A DNA stretch of 64,000 nucleotides from the NCBI RefSeq assembly GCF_002080045.1, contig NZ_MUIN01000012.1, positions 385,557 through 449,556 on the forward strand, in the 5' to 3' direction. The notes beneath the pieces are model-generated. The model was given only the letters and a program-made list of their open reading frames with translations, was not told the DNA's origin and did no database searches. The position numbers and the translations under genes were made by a program. Below are positions 35,866 through 46,757 of this stretch, piece by piece; the first letter of the stretch is position 1, and each line of letters starts with the position of its first letter. The DNA is from Pseudomonas sp. Bc-h (GTDB lineage Bacteria > Pseudomonadota > Gammaproteobacteria > Pseudomonadales > Pseudomonadaceae).

Positions 35866-36972
35866 ATGCCAGATTCAAACGGAAAAATCCGCTACGCCGT
35901 GGTAGCAGGCGGCTGGATTTCCCAAGGCGCTTTCATGCCAGGCCTTGAGCAGACCGACAATTCGGTGATGACTGCATTGGTCACCGGCGATCCGGTCAAG
36001 GCAGATGAACTGGCCGCGCTGTATGACCTCAAGAGTTATCACTACGACGAATTTGCAACGCTGCTGAGTTCCGGCGAAATCGACGCGATCTACCTCGCGA
36101 CGCCGAACTTTCGCCATCGCGAATTTGCCGTGCCTGCGCTGGAAGCCGGCATCCATGTATTGCTGGAAAAACCCATGGCCACGAGCGAAGAAGATTGCGT
36201 GGCGATCACCGAAGCCGCCAACCGCTCAGGCGCGAAACTGATGGTTGCCTACCGTCTGCACTTCGAGCCGGGCACGGTGGAGATGGTCAATCGGGTGCGC
36301 GCCGGCGATATCGGCGACCCGCGTCTGTTTACCGCAACGTTCGCGCAGACCACCGACCCGGCCAACCACCGCATGCAAAGCGGTTTCGACGCTGGCCCGG
36401 TGGCCGATATGGGCCCCTACCCGATCAACGCGGTGCGCAACCTGTTCGGCGCGGAGCCACTGCAAGTGCATGCCGTCGGGATCAAGACGCCAGGGCGGGA
36501 GATCAATACGTTCGACACGGTCAACGTAACCCTGCGTTTCGCGGAAGAAAGGCTGGCGACGTTCACCGTCAGTTACAGCCTGCCGTCCACGGAGCGCTTC
36601 CAGTTGATCGGCACCCAGGGCGAATTCGAAGCCTCGCCATGCTTCGGTTTCGGCAAGGGTGTAGCGATTGCCTATCGCGCGATCATCGACGGCAACACCA
36701 CTGAACACAGCCATCCGGTGGTCGATCAGTTCGGCGGCGAGGCGCAGTATTTTTCCGACTGCATCCTGCAGAACCGCGAGCCGGAACCCGACGGCGACGA
36801 AGGCTGGCGCGATGTACGAGTGGTCAAGGCCGTCGAGCGGGCGCTGATCACCGGTCAACCGCAGAAACTCGACCCGCTGCCGGAACGTCCGGGCATCAGC
36901 ATCGAACAGGCGCGGCGCCTGCCGCTGGCGAAAGTCCCGCCTTACATCAATACCGATGAGCCGAATGCCTGA
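35866..36972 (+). CDS. Gfo/Idh/MocA-family NAD(P)-dependent oxidoreductase
   Basis: The 368-residue protein has an N-terminal Rossmann fold (KIRYAVVAGGWISQGAFMPG, an atypical glycine motif). The conserved EKPMATSEEDC at about residue 100 supplies the catalytic Lys of the family, and a C-terminal substrate domain follows, with DMGPYPINAVRNLFGAEP. Members oxidise sugars, inositols or glucosides. AAGGAGG at 35851-35857 fixes the ATG at 35866. Its divergence from the TRAP operon over a shared operator suggests it oxidises the imported compound, giving a lactone for the COG3618 hydrolase. Confidence 0.88.
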   Translation: MPDSNGKIRYAVVAGGWISQGAFMPGLEQTDNSVMTALVTGDPVKADELAALYDLKSYHYDEFATLLSSGEIDAIYLATPNFRHREFAVPALEAGIHVLLEKPMATSEEDCVAITEAANRSGAKLMVAYRLHFEPGTVEMVNRVRAGDIGDPRLFTATFAQTTDPANHRMQSGFDAGPVADMGPYPINAVRNLFGAEPLQVHAVGIKTPGREINTFDTVNVTLRFAEERLATFTVSYSLPSTERFQLIGTQGEFEASPCFGFGKGVAIAYRAIIDGNTTEHSHPVVDQFGGEAQYFSDCILQNREPEPDGDEGWRDVRVVKAVERALITGQPQKLDPLPERPGISIEQARRLPLAKVPPYINTDEPNA

Positions 36973-37017
36973 TTGCCGACGACAGCGTGCGACTGTCGAT
37001 CTGCTCTGCCCTCTTTC

Positions 37018-37059
37018 GCAGTCCGGCCGAGCGGTGTTCCTGCAGGCCGCACTGCTACG
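37018..37059. repeat. Degenerate family A REP element
   Basis: GCAGTCCGGCCGAGCGGTG on the left and CAGGCCGCACTGCTAC on the right form a shortened, diverged version of the REPIN seen at 5490. It lies in the 290-bp gap before the semialdehyde dehydrogenase gene. Confidence 0.55.
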
Positions 37060-37136
37060 GGGCAAGGCGCGGATGCGCATACAATCACCCGCCTCGTCAG
37101 CGCCGGATCAGCGTGCCTTGCGGCTGAAAAAATGCA

Positions 37137-37156
37137 GTTGTATGATGTCTGTCAAC
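37137..37156 (+). promoter_or_regulatory. Possible GntR-type site upstream of the semialdehyde dehydrogenase gene
   Basis: GTTGTATGATGTCTGTCAAC has GTTG/CAAC ends and begins with GTTGTAYGATG, an 11-base word that recurs before the symporter gene at 54885. Regulators of the GntR/FCD group bind similar TTGT...ACAA dyads. Evidence is pattern only. Confidence 0.3.
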
Positions 37157-37242
37157 ACTCGATATCCCTTAGGCTATCGTCACTACGCTTCATGCAACCT
37201 CACAGATTCCCTGTCAGGCGCCTCGCCTGATCGTTTCGACCC

Positions 37243-37252
37243 AAAAATAACA
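37243..37252 (+). promoter_or_regulatory. Crc/Hfq-type motif next to the ribosome binding site of the semialdehyde dehydrogenase gene
   Basis: AAAAATAACA directly precedes the Shine-Dalgarno GGAGAAG. Binding of Hfq/Crc here would block ribosome access. Inferred from the A-A-N pattern and its position. Confidence 0.5.
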
Positions 37253-37262
37253 GGAGAAGCAG

Positions 37263-38846
37263 ATGCCTACCGTTCTCGGCCAGAACTTCATCGGCGGCGC
37301 CCGCAGCGGCCTCGGCGAAGCACGCCACAAGAGCCTCGACGCCACCACTGGCGAAGCCCTGCCTTACGCTTTCCACCAGGCGACTGACGGCGAAATCGAC
37401 GCCGCAGCCCTGGCCGCCAAAGAAGCCTTCGCTGAATACCGTCAACTGAGCCCGGCCCGCCGCGCTGAATTCCTCGACGCCATCGCCGACGAACTCGACG
37501 CACTGGGCGATGATTTCGTAGCGCTGGTGTGCCAGGAAACCGCGCTGCCAGCCGGTCGGATCCAGGGTGAGCGCGGTCGCACCAGCGGCCAGATGCGTCT
37601 GTTCGCAAAAATCCTGCGTCGCGGCGACTTCCTCGGCGCGCGTATCGATCTGGCCTTGCCGGATCGCAAGCCTCTGCCCCGTGTCGACCTGCGCCAGCAG
37701 CGTATCGGCGTCGGCCCGATTGCCGTATTCGGCGCCAGTAACTTCCCGTTGGCTTTCTCCACTGCTGGTGGCGATACCGCCTCCGCTCTGGCAGCCGGTT
37801 GCCCGGTTGTGGTCAAGGCCCACAGTGGCCACATGGCGACTGCCGACCTGGTGGGTAATGCGATCATCCGCGCCGCCGAAAAAACCGGCATGCCAAAAGG
37901 CGTGTTCAACATGATCTTCGGCAGCGGCGTTGGCGAAGGCCTGGTCAAGCACCCGGCTATCAAGGCCGTTGGCTTCACCGGTTCGCTGCACGGCGGTAAC
38001 GCCCTGTGCAAACTGGCTGCCGAGCGTCCTGAGCCAATCCCGGTGTTCGCCGAGATGTCCAGCATCAACCCAGTGGTCCTGCTGCCAGGCGCACTGTCGG
38101 CCCGTGGCGCTGCCATCGCTGGCGAACTGGCCGCTTCCGTGGTCATGGGTGCGGGTCAGTTCTGCACCAACCCGGGTGTGGTGATCGGCATTCGCTCCCC
38201 TGCCCTGACGGCGTTCACCGAACAGCTGCAAGAGCACATGGGTGGCCAGGCGCCGCAGACCATGCTCAATGAAGGCGGTCTGCGCAGCTACAGCAAAGGC
38301 GTTCAAAAGCTGATGGCGCACCCGAGCGTTACCCATCTGGCCGGCAAGCCGCAAGAAGGCCGTCAGGCTCAGGCACAGCTGTTCAAGGCTGACGTGAGCA
38401 TGCTGCTCAATGGCGACGAACTGCTGCAGGAAGAAGTCTTCGGCCCGACCACGCTGCTGATCGAAGTGGCGGATGACGCTGAACTGAAAGCCGCTCTGCT
38501 GGCGCTGCGTGGTCAACTGACCGCGACTCTGATCGGCGAAACCGCCGACCTGCAGAAGTACCAGTGGTTGGTGCCAGTGCTGGAAGATAAAGTCGGTCGC
38601 ATCCTGGTCAACGGCTACCCTACCGGCGTCGAAGTCTCCGATGCCATGGTTCACGGCGGCCCGTACCCGGCGACGTCCGACGCACGCGGCACTTCCGTCG
38701 GTACCTTGGCAATCGACCGCTTCCTGCGTCCGGTCTGCTACCAGAACTACCCGGACAGCCTGCTGCCGGCCGCGCTGCAAAACGCCAACCCACTGGGCCT
38801 CAAGCGCCTGGTCAACGGCGAGTGGAGCAGCGACGTCATCGCATGA
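37263..38846 (+). CDS. Alpha-ketoglutarate (2,5-dioxopentanoate) semialdehyde dehydrogenase
   Basis: The 527-residue NAD(P)-dependent aldehyde dehydrogenase belongs to the distinct subgroup that oxidises 2,5-dioxopentanoate to 2-oxoglutarate, the last step in breaking down aldarates, pentonates and hydroxyproline. The N-terminus GQNFIGGARSGLGE and the segment PDRKPLPRVDLRQQRIGVGP are typical. The catalytic residues are Glu in FAEMSSINPVV and Cys in AGQFCTNPGV, and the cofactor loop is FTGSLHGG. It follows the Gfo/Idh gene by 290 bp with its own leader and ends in a strong terminator. No dehydratase gene is in the window to complete such a pathway. Confidence 0.88.
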   Translation: MPTVLGQNFIGGARSGLGEARHKSLDATTGEALPYAFHQATDGEIDAAALAAKEAFAEYRQLSPARRAEFLDAIADELDALGDDFVALVCQETALPAGRIQGERGRTSGQMRLFAKILRRGDFLGARIDLALPDRKPLPRVDLRQQRIGVGPIAVFGASNFPLAFSTAGGDTASALAAGCPVVVKAHSGHMATADLVGNAIIRAAEKTGMPKGVFNMIFGSGVGEGLVKHPAIKAVGFTGSLHGGNALCKLAAERPEPIPVFAEMSSINPVVLLPGALSARGAAIAGELAASVVMGAGQFCTNPGVVIGIRSPALTAFTEQLQEHMGGQAPQTMLNEGGLRSYSKGVQKLMAHPSVTHLAGKPQEGRQAQAQLFKADVSMLLNGDELLQEEVFGPTTLLIEVADDAELKAALLALRGQLTATLIGETADLQKYQWLVPVLEDKVGRILVNGYPTGVEVSDAMVHGGPYPATSDARGTSVGTLAIDRFLRPVCYQNYPDSLLPAALQNANPLGLKRLVNGEWSSDVIA

Positions 38847-38870
38847 TGACAAGCTGATTCGCTGCAACGC

Positions 38871-38908
38871 AAAACGGCGCGTCCCGCACAGGACGCGCCG
38901 TTTTTTTT
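38871..38908 (+). terminator. Rho-independent terminator after the semialdehyde dehydrogenase gene
   Basis: AAAACGGCGCGTCC pairs with GGACGCGCCGTTTT around a 6-base loop, followed by more T residues (eight in total). Confidence 0.92.
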
Positions 38909-38982
38909 GACCTCGCATTGCCAGTGGCGATGCTCATCACTAGCATCGTCGCCAGCCCACTCATCCTGGAATGGATTTAGAC

Positions 38983-39324
38983 ATGAACGACGAACTACAG
39001 ATCATCGACCTGCAGGAAGGCACCGGCAAGGCGGCAGTCAAGGGCGCGCTGATCACCACGCAATACACCGGCACGCTGGAAGACGGCACGGTCTTCGACT
39101 CATCCTGGGCGCGTGGCAAACCCTTCCAGTGCGTGATCGGCACCGGCCGGGTAATCAAGGGCTGGGACATCGGAATCATGGGGATGAAAGTCGGCGGTAA
39201 ACGCAAACTGCTGGTGCCGTCGCATCTGGCTTACGGCGAACGTTCGATGGGCGCGCACATCAAGCCGCATTCAAACCTGATGTTCGAGATCGAGTTGCTG
39301 GAGGTGCTGACGCGGGATGATTGA
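38983..39324 (+). CDS. FKBP-type peptidyl-prolyl cis-trans isomerase
   Basis: The 113-residue single-domain FKBP protein catalyses proline isomerisation. It has the YTGTLEDGTVFDSSW strand-loop, the VIKGWDIGIMGMKVGGKRKL core and HLAYGERS before the last strand, all conserved binding-pocket segments. It lacks a signal peptide and the extended flap of SlyD, so a small cytoplasmic FkpB/FklB-like isomerase is the best description. ATG at 38983 is preferred: the ATG at 38971 has no room for a ribosome binding site. Confidence 0.9.
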   Translation: MNDELQIIDLQEGTGKAAVKGALITTQYTGTLEDGTVFDSSWARGKPFQCVIGTGRVIKGWDIGIMGMKVGGKRKLLVPSHLAYGERSMGAHIKPHSNLMFEIELLEVLTRDD

Positions 39325-39357
39325 AGCGGCACAGCTCTGAGGGTGGATAACGAACCT

Positions 39358-39437
39358 GTAGCCGCCCGGCCGGGCGGAGTGCCATTTGCCGGCGGTCGCA
39401 ATCTACAAAACGCCACCGCCGGCAAGCCGGACTGCTC
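39358..39437. repeat. REPIN (family A)
   Basis: GTAGCCGCCCGGCCGGGCGG at the left, then TTTGCCGGCGGTCGC and its inverted match GCCACCGCCGGCAAGCCGGACTGCT. It lies between the convergent FKBP and hybrid kinase genes, where it may also act as a terminator hairpin. Confidence 0.75.
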
Positions 39438-39462
39438 CAAAGGAATCAGATGACGGGGACAC

Positions 39463-41856
39463 CTAACTCGCCATCCCAGCCCCAGCCCTCATCAACACGT
39501 TCGCCAGTTTTCTCGCCAGCTCTTCTTCCTTGTAGGGCTTTTGCACGATCAGTTGTTGGTCGACGTCGAGGATGTCGATGTCGGCAAACCCGGTGATGAA
39601 CATGATCGGCAGCTCTGGATGTTCGCGTTTGACGATCTCGGCCAGTTCCGCGCCGGTCATGTTGGGCATGGCGAAGTCGGTGAGCACCAGATCAATGGCG
39701 GGGTCGATCTTCTTCAAGGCCTCGTCGCCGTTCTCGGCTTCGACCACCGAGTACCCCAGCGAGCTGAGCATCATCGAGGTCACCGAGCGTACGTCCGGAT
39801 CATCGTCGACCAGCAGGATGGTGCGGTGCAGATCATCGGCGTCGGCGTTACCCGGCATGTCCGACATGCTGATCACCGGCGTTGCCGTTTGAGCGATGCT
39901 GGGCAAATAGACGTTGATCGTGGTTCCCGCGTTTTCGGCGGTGTCGATACTCACGCCACCACCGGACTGCTTGGCGAAGCCGAACACCTGCGCAAGCCCG
40001 AGCCCCGATCCCTTGCCCACCGCCTTGGTGGTGAAAAACGGCTCGAACGCCTTGGCCAGCACCGCTGCACTCATGCCGCAACCGGTGTCGCTCACCGACA
40101 GCACCACGTAGGCGCCCGGATCAGGATCTTCCGGACGCTGCGGCAAGCGATAGACCATCTCGTTCCAGGTGCTCAGGCGCAGTTGCCCCCCCTGGGCCAT
40201 CGCATCGCGCCCGTTGATCGCCAGGTTGAGGATGATCATCTCGGTCTGGGTAGGGTCAACCAGCGCGCTCCACAGGTCTTCGGCCAACTCGGTTTCGACC
40301 CAGACGCTGCCCCCCAGCGCGCGACCCAACAGTTCGCGCATCCCGCCGATGGTGTCGTTCAAGTTCAGCGCCACCGGCTCCAGCCGCTGACGACGGGAGA
40401 ACGACAGCAACTGGCTGGTGAGTTTGGCGCCCCGCTCCCCGGCTTCGCGAATGTTCTGCAAACGCTGGGCAGACTTGGTGAACACGCCTTTTTCCAGATC
40501 CCGGGTGAGGAAGTTGGCACTGGTCAGAATCACCGTCAGCAGGTTGTTGAAGTCGTGGGCGACGCCGGCAGTCAGCTGTCCCACCACTTCCAGCCGCTGC
40601 ATCTGCTGCAACGCGGCCTCGACCCGCTCGCGCTCGCGAATCTGGTCACGCAAACGTTTGTTGGTCGCTGCCAGCTCATCGACCACCGCGCGCTCGCTGG
40701 TGATATCACGCACGGCGGCGTACATCAGGCCCTCGTCAGGCACGATGGTCCACGATAACCAGCGGAAACCGCCTTCGGCGTGGCGCAGGCGATTGACGAA
40801 ACGCGTGGTCACGTTGCCTCCGGCGACACTGGCGGTTTCGCGCAAGGTCGCGTCCAGATCTTCAGGATGGATCAGCTCGCACAGGCTCTGTTCATTGAAC
40901 TGCGCCCGGGTCCAGCCAAGGGTCGCTTCCCAGGCAGGATTGAGCGCAATCGGCGTCATGTCGAAGCGCAGAACGCCGAGTAACTCGCGGGAAAGCTCCC
41001 AGGTCCGGTCGCGCTCCCGGGTTCGTTGCACCACGCGCTCGCCCAGGATTTCGTTGAGCTGCTGCAATGCCTGGGTGGCTTGCTTGCGTTCGCTGATGTC
41101 CTGCATGACGCCGGTGAAACGCACGCACTTGCCGTCTTCAAACAGCGAACGACCGTTGGAAAATACCCAGCGTTCGCCATCGCCCACGGCGTGCAGGCGA
41201 TGCTCGATCTGAAAACCGGTGTCAGCGGTCAACGCCGCCCTGACCTTGCTCTCCAGCAACTCACGATCATCGGGATGACAGCGGGAGAACATGAAGTCCA
41301 TGCTGACCTGATCATCGGCCGTTAACCCGTAAAGGTTTTTGCAGCGCTCATCCCAGAGCAGCGTGTCGGTGGCCGGATCGTAGGTCCAGATCCCCATTTC
41401 CGCCGCTTCGATTGCCAGATGCGCCCGCACTTCTGCGTCTTGCAGCGTCTCCTCGGCACGCACGCGCTTTTCTCGCTCGTGGACTTCGGAGACCGCCCGG
41501 ACCACGGCCTTGGGCAGCATCTTGAGGTTCTGTTTGAGGACGTAGTCGATGGCGCCCATGCGCATCATCTCGACCGCGTGCTGCTCGCCGAATATGCCGG
41601 ACAGGAAAATAAAAGGGGTCTGCGGCGCCAGACGCCGCGCGCAATTGAGCACCTCGGCGCCGGATGAACCGGGCAACAGATAATCGCTGAGGATCAGGTC
41701 AAAACGCTGGGCCAGCAGCTCGCGTTCTACCTCCTGGTGGTTGTAGACCAGTGTGGCGTCGATTTTCAGCCCACTGTTTTCCAGGGTGAGGAGCGTCAGT
41801 TCGGCGTCATGCGGACTGTCTTCAACCAGCAGTAATTTGAGCAGCGATAGCGGCAT
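39463..41856 (-). CDS. Hybrid sensor histidine kinase: REC-PAS-PAS-HisKA-HATPase-REC
   Basis: The 797-residue cytoplasmic protein has no membrane span. The N-terminal receiver carries Asp58 in LILSDYLLPG. Two PAS domains lie at about 140-260 and 285-395. The phospho-acceptor His is in TAGVAHDFNNLL (about residue 433), and the ATPase G box is GKGSGLGLAQVFG. A second receiver lies at about 675-790 (VLTDFAMPNM, Lys in VQKPYK). It is the third gene after bphP and the Rcp1-like regulator, with a 78-bp gap. An N-terminal receiver suggests it can take phosphate from another kinase and relay it. Confidence 0.92.
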   Translation of the reverse strand: MPLSLLKLLLVEDSPHDAELTLLTLENSGLKIDATLVYNHQEVERELLAQRFDLILSDYLLPGSSGAEVLNCARRLAPQTPFIFLSGIFGEQHAVEMMRMGAIDYVLKQNLKMLPKAVVRAVSEVHEREKRVRAEETLQDAEVRAHLAIEAAEMGIWTYDPATDTLLWDERCKNLYGLTADDQVSMDFMFSRCHPDDRELLESKVRAALTADTGFQIEHRLHAVGDGERWVFSNGRSLFEDGKCVRFTGVMQDISERKQATQALQQLNEILGERVVQRTRERDRTWELSRELLGVLRFDMTPIALNPAWEATLGWTRAQFNEQSLCELIHPEDLDATLRETASVAGGNVTTRFVNRLRHAEGGFRWLSWTIVPDEGLMYAAVRDITSERAVVDELAATNKRLRDQIRERERVEAALQQMQRLEVVGQLTAGVAHDFNNLLTVILTSANFLTRDLEKGVFTKSAQRLQNIREAGERGAKLTSQLLSFSRRQRLEPVALNLNDTIGGMRELLGRALGGSVWVETELAEDLWSALVDPTQTEMIILNLAINGRDAMAQGGQLRLSTWNEMVYRLPQRPEDPDPGAYVVLSVSDTGCGMSAAVLAKAFEPFFTTKAVGKGSGLGLAQVFGFAKQSGGGVSIDTAENAGTTINVYLPSIAQTATPVISMSDMPGNADADDLHRTILLVDDDPDVRSVTSMMLSSLGYSVVEAENGDEALKKIDPAIDLVLTDFAMPNMTGAELAEIVKREHPELPIMFITGFADIDILDVDQQLIVQKPYKEEELARKLANVLMRAGAGMAS

Positions 41857-41934
41857 GAATAGTCGTCGTTCGTTTCACAAAGGCCTGTGCCGCCCGCAGT
41901 CAGGAGGACGACACAGGTCGCAGGGGCAGGAAAA

Positions 41935-42396
41935 TCAGGAGCCCGGACGGCGTGTCAGTCGCAGTGAACCTGGCGGCGGCTCGTTGAGTACGGCCCAGAA
42001 AATCCCGAGGTCGGAGATTGCCGAGACGAATTCCTTGAATTCGACCGGCTTGACAACGTAAGCGTTCACTCCAAGCGCATAGGCGCGTTGCAGATCCGGC
42101 TCTTCGCGCGAGGACGTGAGCATGACCACCGGGATGCTGCGCAAATCCTCGCTCTCGCGGATGGCCTTGAGGACTTCGAGGCCATCGAGTTTCGGCAGTT
42201 TGAGATCAAGCAACAGCACCGCCGGATTGCCGGCCACGCGGTCGTGGTGTTTATTGCGTCGGAAGAGATAGTCCAGCGCCTCGGCGCCGTCTCGCAATAC
42301 GATCACTTCGTTGGCCAACTGGCTACGTTCAAGAGCGACCAGAGTCAGCTCCAGATCGTTTGGATTGTCTTCCACCAGAAGAATGGGTTTGAGCAT
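41935..42396 (-). CDS. Single-domain response regulator, Rcp1-like
   Basis: The 153-residue receiver-only protein has the acidic pair VEDNPND, phospho-acceptor Asp64 in LLLDLKLPKLDG, Thr in VVMLTSSRE and Lys in YVVKPVEF. This is the phytochrome-associated regulator group that includes cyanobacterial Rcp1. It follows bphP by 19 bp, so it is almost surely the phosphorylation target of the phytochrome kinase. With no output domain, it must pass the signal by binding or phosphotransfer, possibly to the hybrid kinase encoded next. Confidence 0.94.
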   Translation of the reverse strand: MLKPILLVEDNPNDLELTLVALERSQLANEVIVLRDGAEALDYLFRRNKHHDRVAGNPAVLLLDLKLPKLDGLEVLKAIRESEDLRSIPVVMLTSSREEPDLQRAYALGVNAYVVKPVEFKEFVSAISDLGIFWAVLNEPPPGSLRLTRRPGS

Positions 42397-42415
42397 TGGG
42401 CGTCTCCTCGGACAC

Positions 42416-44671
42416 TCAAAGGGTTACGGTCAAACTGCGCTTGGGCAGCGCAAAATAAAAAGTCGCACCCTTGCCCAGCTCGCTGTGCGCCCATACCGAA
42501 CCGTCGTGACGTTCGATAATGCGTCGCACACTGGCCAGGCCGATGCCGGTGCCTTCGAATTCTTCCATGCGGTGCAGCCGTTGAAACACGCCGAACAGTT
42601 TGCCGGCGTACTGCATGTCAAAGCCGACGCCATTATCGCGGATATACACCACGACGTTGCCATCTTCCTCATAACTGCCGATCTCGATCACCGCAGCTTC
42701 CTGGGTGCGGCTGTATTTGATGGCGTTGGACAACAGATTGCGCAGCGCCAGGTGCAGGAACGCGGCGTCTGCGATGACGATCGGCAGCGGTTCAGGAATG
42801 TGCCAGCGCAAGTCGCGGTCTTCGTAATCGGGCTGCATTTCCTTGCGAATCGCGTCAACCATCGCGTTCAGGTCGACCTGCGAATAACGCATGGCCGAAC
42901 GGCCCATCTGCGAGAAACTCAACAGGTTGTCCACCAGCGTTCCGGCAAACCGCGCCGACTCGCCGATATTCTCCAGGAAACGTACGCCCCGATCAGACAG
43001 CTTGCTGCCTTCGATATCACTCAGCAGCTCGGCGTAGCCGGCGATATGCCGCAACGGCGCGCGCAAATCGTGAGAAACGCTGTAGGAGAACGCTTCGAGT
43101 TCCTTGTTGGACTTCTTCAGCTCCTCGGCCAGCGCCGCCATCTCCTCGGCCTTGCGCAGCACGATGCCGAGCACCGCGGCGCGCAATTCCACCACGCCTT
43201 CGGTGTCCAGATCGTCCCATGGGCGGGAGAAGCCACGAACGGTTTCCTGCCACAGCGCGAAACTGTGGCGCGGGCTCAGCGAGCCTGTGTCGCTGACGGT
43301 TTTTTCCGGTTTGCCGGCCCAGTTCACCACGCGGGTCTGCTCGGGGCGGAACCAGATGATGTAGTTGGAGTGCAGCTCGGAGATGGCCATGGCCAGCACG
43401 CCGCTGACCGACTTGCTCAACTCCGGCAACTGGGGAATGTCACGGCCGACATTGTCGGACTGGAACACTTCATGGGAGCCGCGCTGACTCAACCATTGGG
43501 TCAATGCCTGAACCTGTTCCTGGTCCGGCGTATCGCCGTAAGTGTCCACCGTCGATTCGGAGATCACTGCCGCCCCGGTCGCTTCGACGAAGGCCAGCAG
43601 CACCTCGGGCATCGCGCGCAGACCGCCGATCACGCTGTCCAGATCAGCCATCGCGGCGAGCATCTGCACGATCTGCCGACGCAGGATGAGCATGCGTTGG
43701 GTTTTGGCCTGGGCCTCTTTGGTTTCGATCTGCAGCGACAGCACGCTGCCGAGCAATTCGCAGGCGGTGCGGGTCTGGAAACTGACCGAACGCGGCGTCG
43801 CGTGGTGGCAGGAAATGAGGCCCCACAACTGGCCGCGCACCACGATGGAAATCGACATCGACGCCAGCGTCTGCATGTTGCGCATGTACTGCAGATGCAC
43901 GGGCGAAACGCTGCGCAAGGTGGCAAAGCTCAGGTCCAGCGGCGCGCCGGTGACAGGATTGTTGACCGGCACCAGTGGCGAAGCCTGATAGTTGGCGTCT
44001 TCGATCACCCGGATACGGTTGGCCACATACAGTGCTCTGGCTTGCGCGGGAATGTCAGACGCGGGGAAGCTCAGCCCCAGATAGTTCGGATAATCGTGCT
44101 CGGCGATTTCGGCATTGACCAAACCATTGCCTTCGGTGTCGAAGCGATACGCCTTGACCCGGCCAAAACCGGTGATGCGCTTGACCTCCGCCACGGAGCG
44201 CTGACACAGCTCGTCGATGCTTTCGGTTTCTTCCATCTGACTGATGAAGGTGCGCATCAGCGGATAGACATTGCCGTAGGCCGAGCTCATGTCACTGGCA
44301 GGTTCGAATTCGGCGATCAGCACACGATCATGCCGATGAACCATCATCGCCGTCGGCTCGCCCGCGCGGCTGCCTTCGAGAAAGCGCACGTCGCCCACGT
44401 GAAACGGATTCTGATCATCTTCGGGGAGCGCGGCCAGGCGCTGCAGAAGGCGCGGGCAATCCTCGAAGACGTCATGCAAGGCAGCGCCGATCAGCGACTG
44501 CGGTTGCATACCCAGCCAGCCCTCGACGTTGGCGCTGACCTGGGCGATGGTCATGCTCGCCTCGTCGATCACCAGCAGAAAGCCTTGAGGCTGAATACTG
44601 CCGGGAATCTGGATCGGCTCACGGGCGCAATTGTCGATAGCGCTTTGGTGAAGTTCCTGGCTGAGGGTCAA
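42416..44671 (-). CDS. bphP: Bacteriophytochrome histidine kinase
   Basis: The red/far-red light sensor kinase uses biliverdin as chromophore. With a TTG start at 44671, preceded by AAGGAG at 8 bp, it has 751 residues and the usual short N-terminus. Domains are PAS (biliverdin Cys15 in DNCAREPIQIPG), GAF (FPASDIPAQARALY with the conserved Asp), PHY (tongue motif PRHSF) and kinase (His in SVSHDLRAPLRHI, GTGIGLASVRRI). An upstream extension of 23 codons is open but does not resemble the family. The neighbouring motif IQPQGFLL has Gln where many relatives have His. The heme oxygenase gene bphO is not adjacent. Confidence 0.95.
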   Translation of the reverse strand: MTLSQELHQSAIDNCAREPIQIPGSIQPQGFLLVIDEASMTIAQVSANVEGWLGMQPQSLIGAALHDVFEDCPRLLQRLAALPEDDQNPFHVGDVRFLEGSRAGEPTAMMVHRHDRVLIAEFEPASDMSSAYGNVYPLMRTFISQMEETESIDELCQRSVAEVKRITGFGRVKAYRFDTEGNGLVNAEIAEHDYPNYLGLSFPASDIPAQARALYVANRIRVIEDANYQASPLVPVNNPVTGAPLDLSFATLRSVSPVHLQYMRNMQTLASMSISIVVRGQLWGLISCHHATPRSVSFQTRTACELLGSVLSLQIETKEAQAKTQRMLILRRQIVQMLAAMADLDSVIGGLRAMPEVLLAFVEATGAAVISESTVDTYGDTPDQEQVQALTQWLSQRGSHEVFQSDNVGRDIPQLPELSKSVSGVLAMAISELHSNYIIWFRPEQTRVVNWAGKPEKTVSDTGSLSPRHSFALWQETVRGFSRPWDDLDTEGVVELRAAVLGIVLRKAEEMAALAEELKKSNKELEAFSYSVSHDLRAPLRHIAGYAELLSDIEGSKLSDRGVRFLENIGESARFAGTLVDNLLSFSQMGRSAMRYSQVDLNAMVDAIRKEMQPDYEDRDLRWHIPEPLPIVIADAAFLHLALRNLLSNAIKYSRTQEAAVIEIGSYEEDGNVVVYIRDNGVGFDMQYAGKLFGVFQRLHRMEEFEGTGIGLASVRRIIERHDGSVWAHSELGKGATFYFALPKRSLTVTL

Positions 44672-44816
44672 AACAACATCTCCTTCACACTTCGGCACGA
44701 CGGTCAGATCTACAGAAGGTGTGTGCCCAACGGGTGGCACTCAATGAATTTGCGTGAACAGTAACAAAAATGCAGCGTGCTGGCGCGTTGCGCTGGCGAT
44801 CTGCCGCGTGGTGACG

Positions 44817-46746
<1,930 letters not shown>

Positions 46747-46757
<11 letters not shown>

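Noticed and set aside
42311-44764. 817-codon open frame on the plus strand opposite bphP
   Set aside because: It is the antisense shadow of bphP in GC-rich DNA, rich in His, Gln and Arg with no domain; the minus-strand frame has every phytochrome motif.
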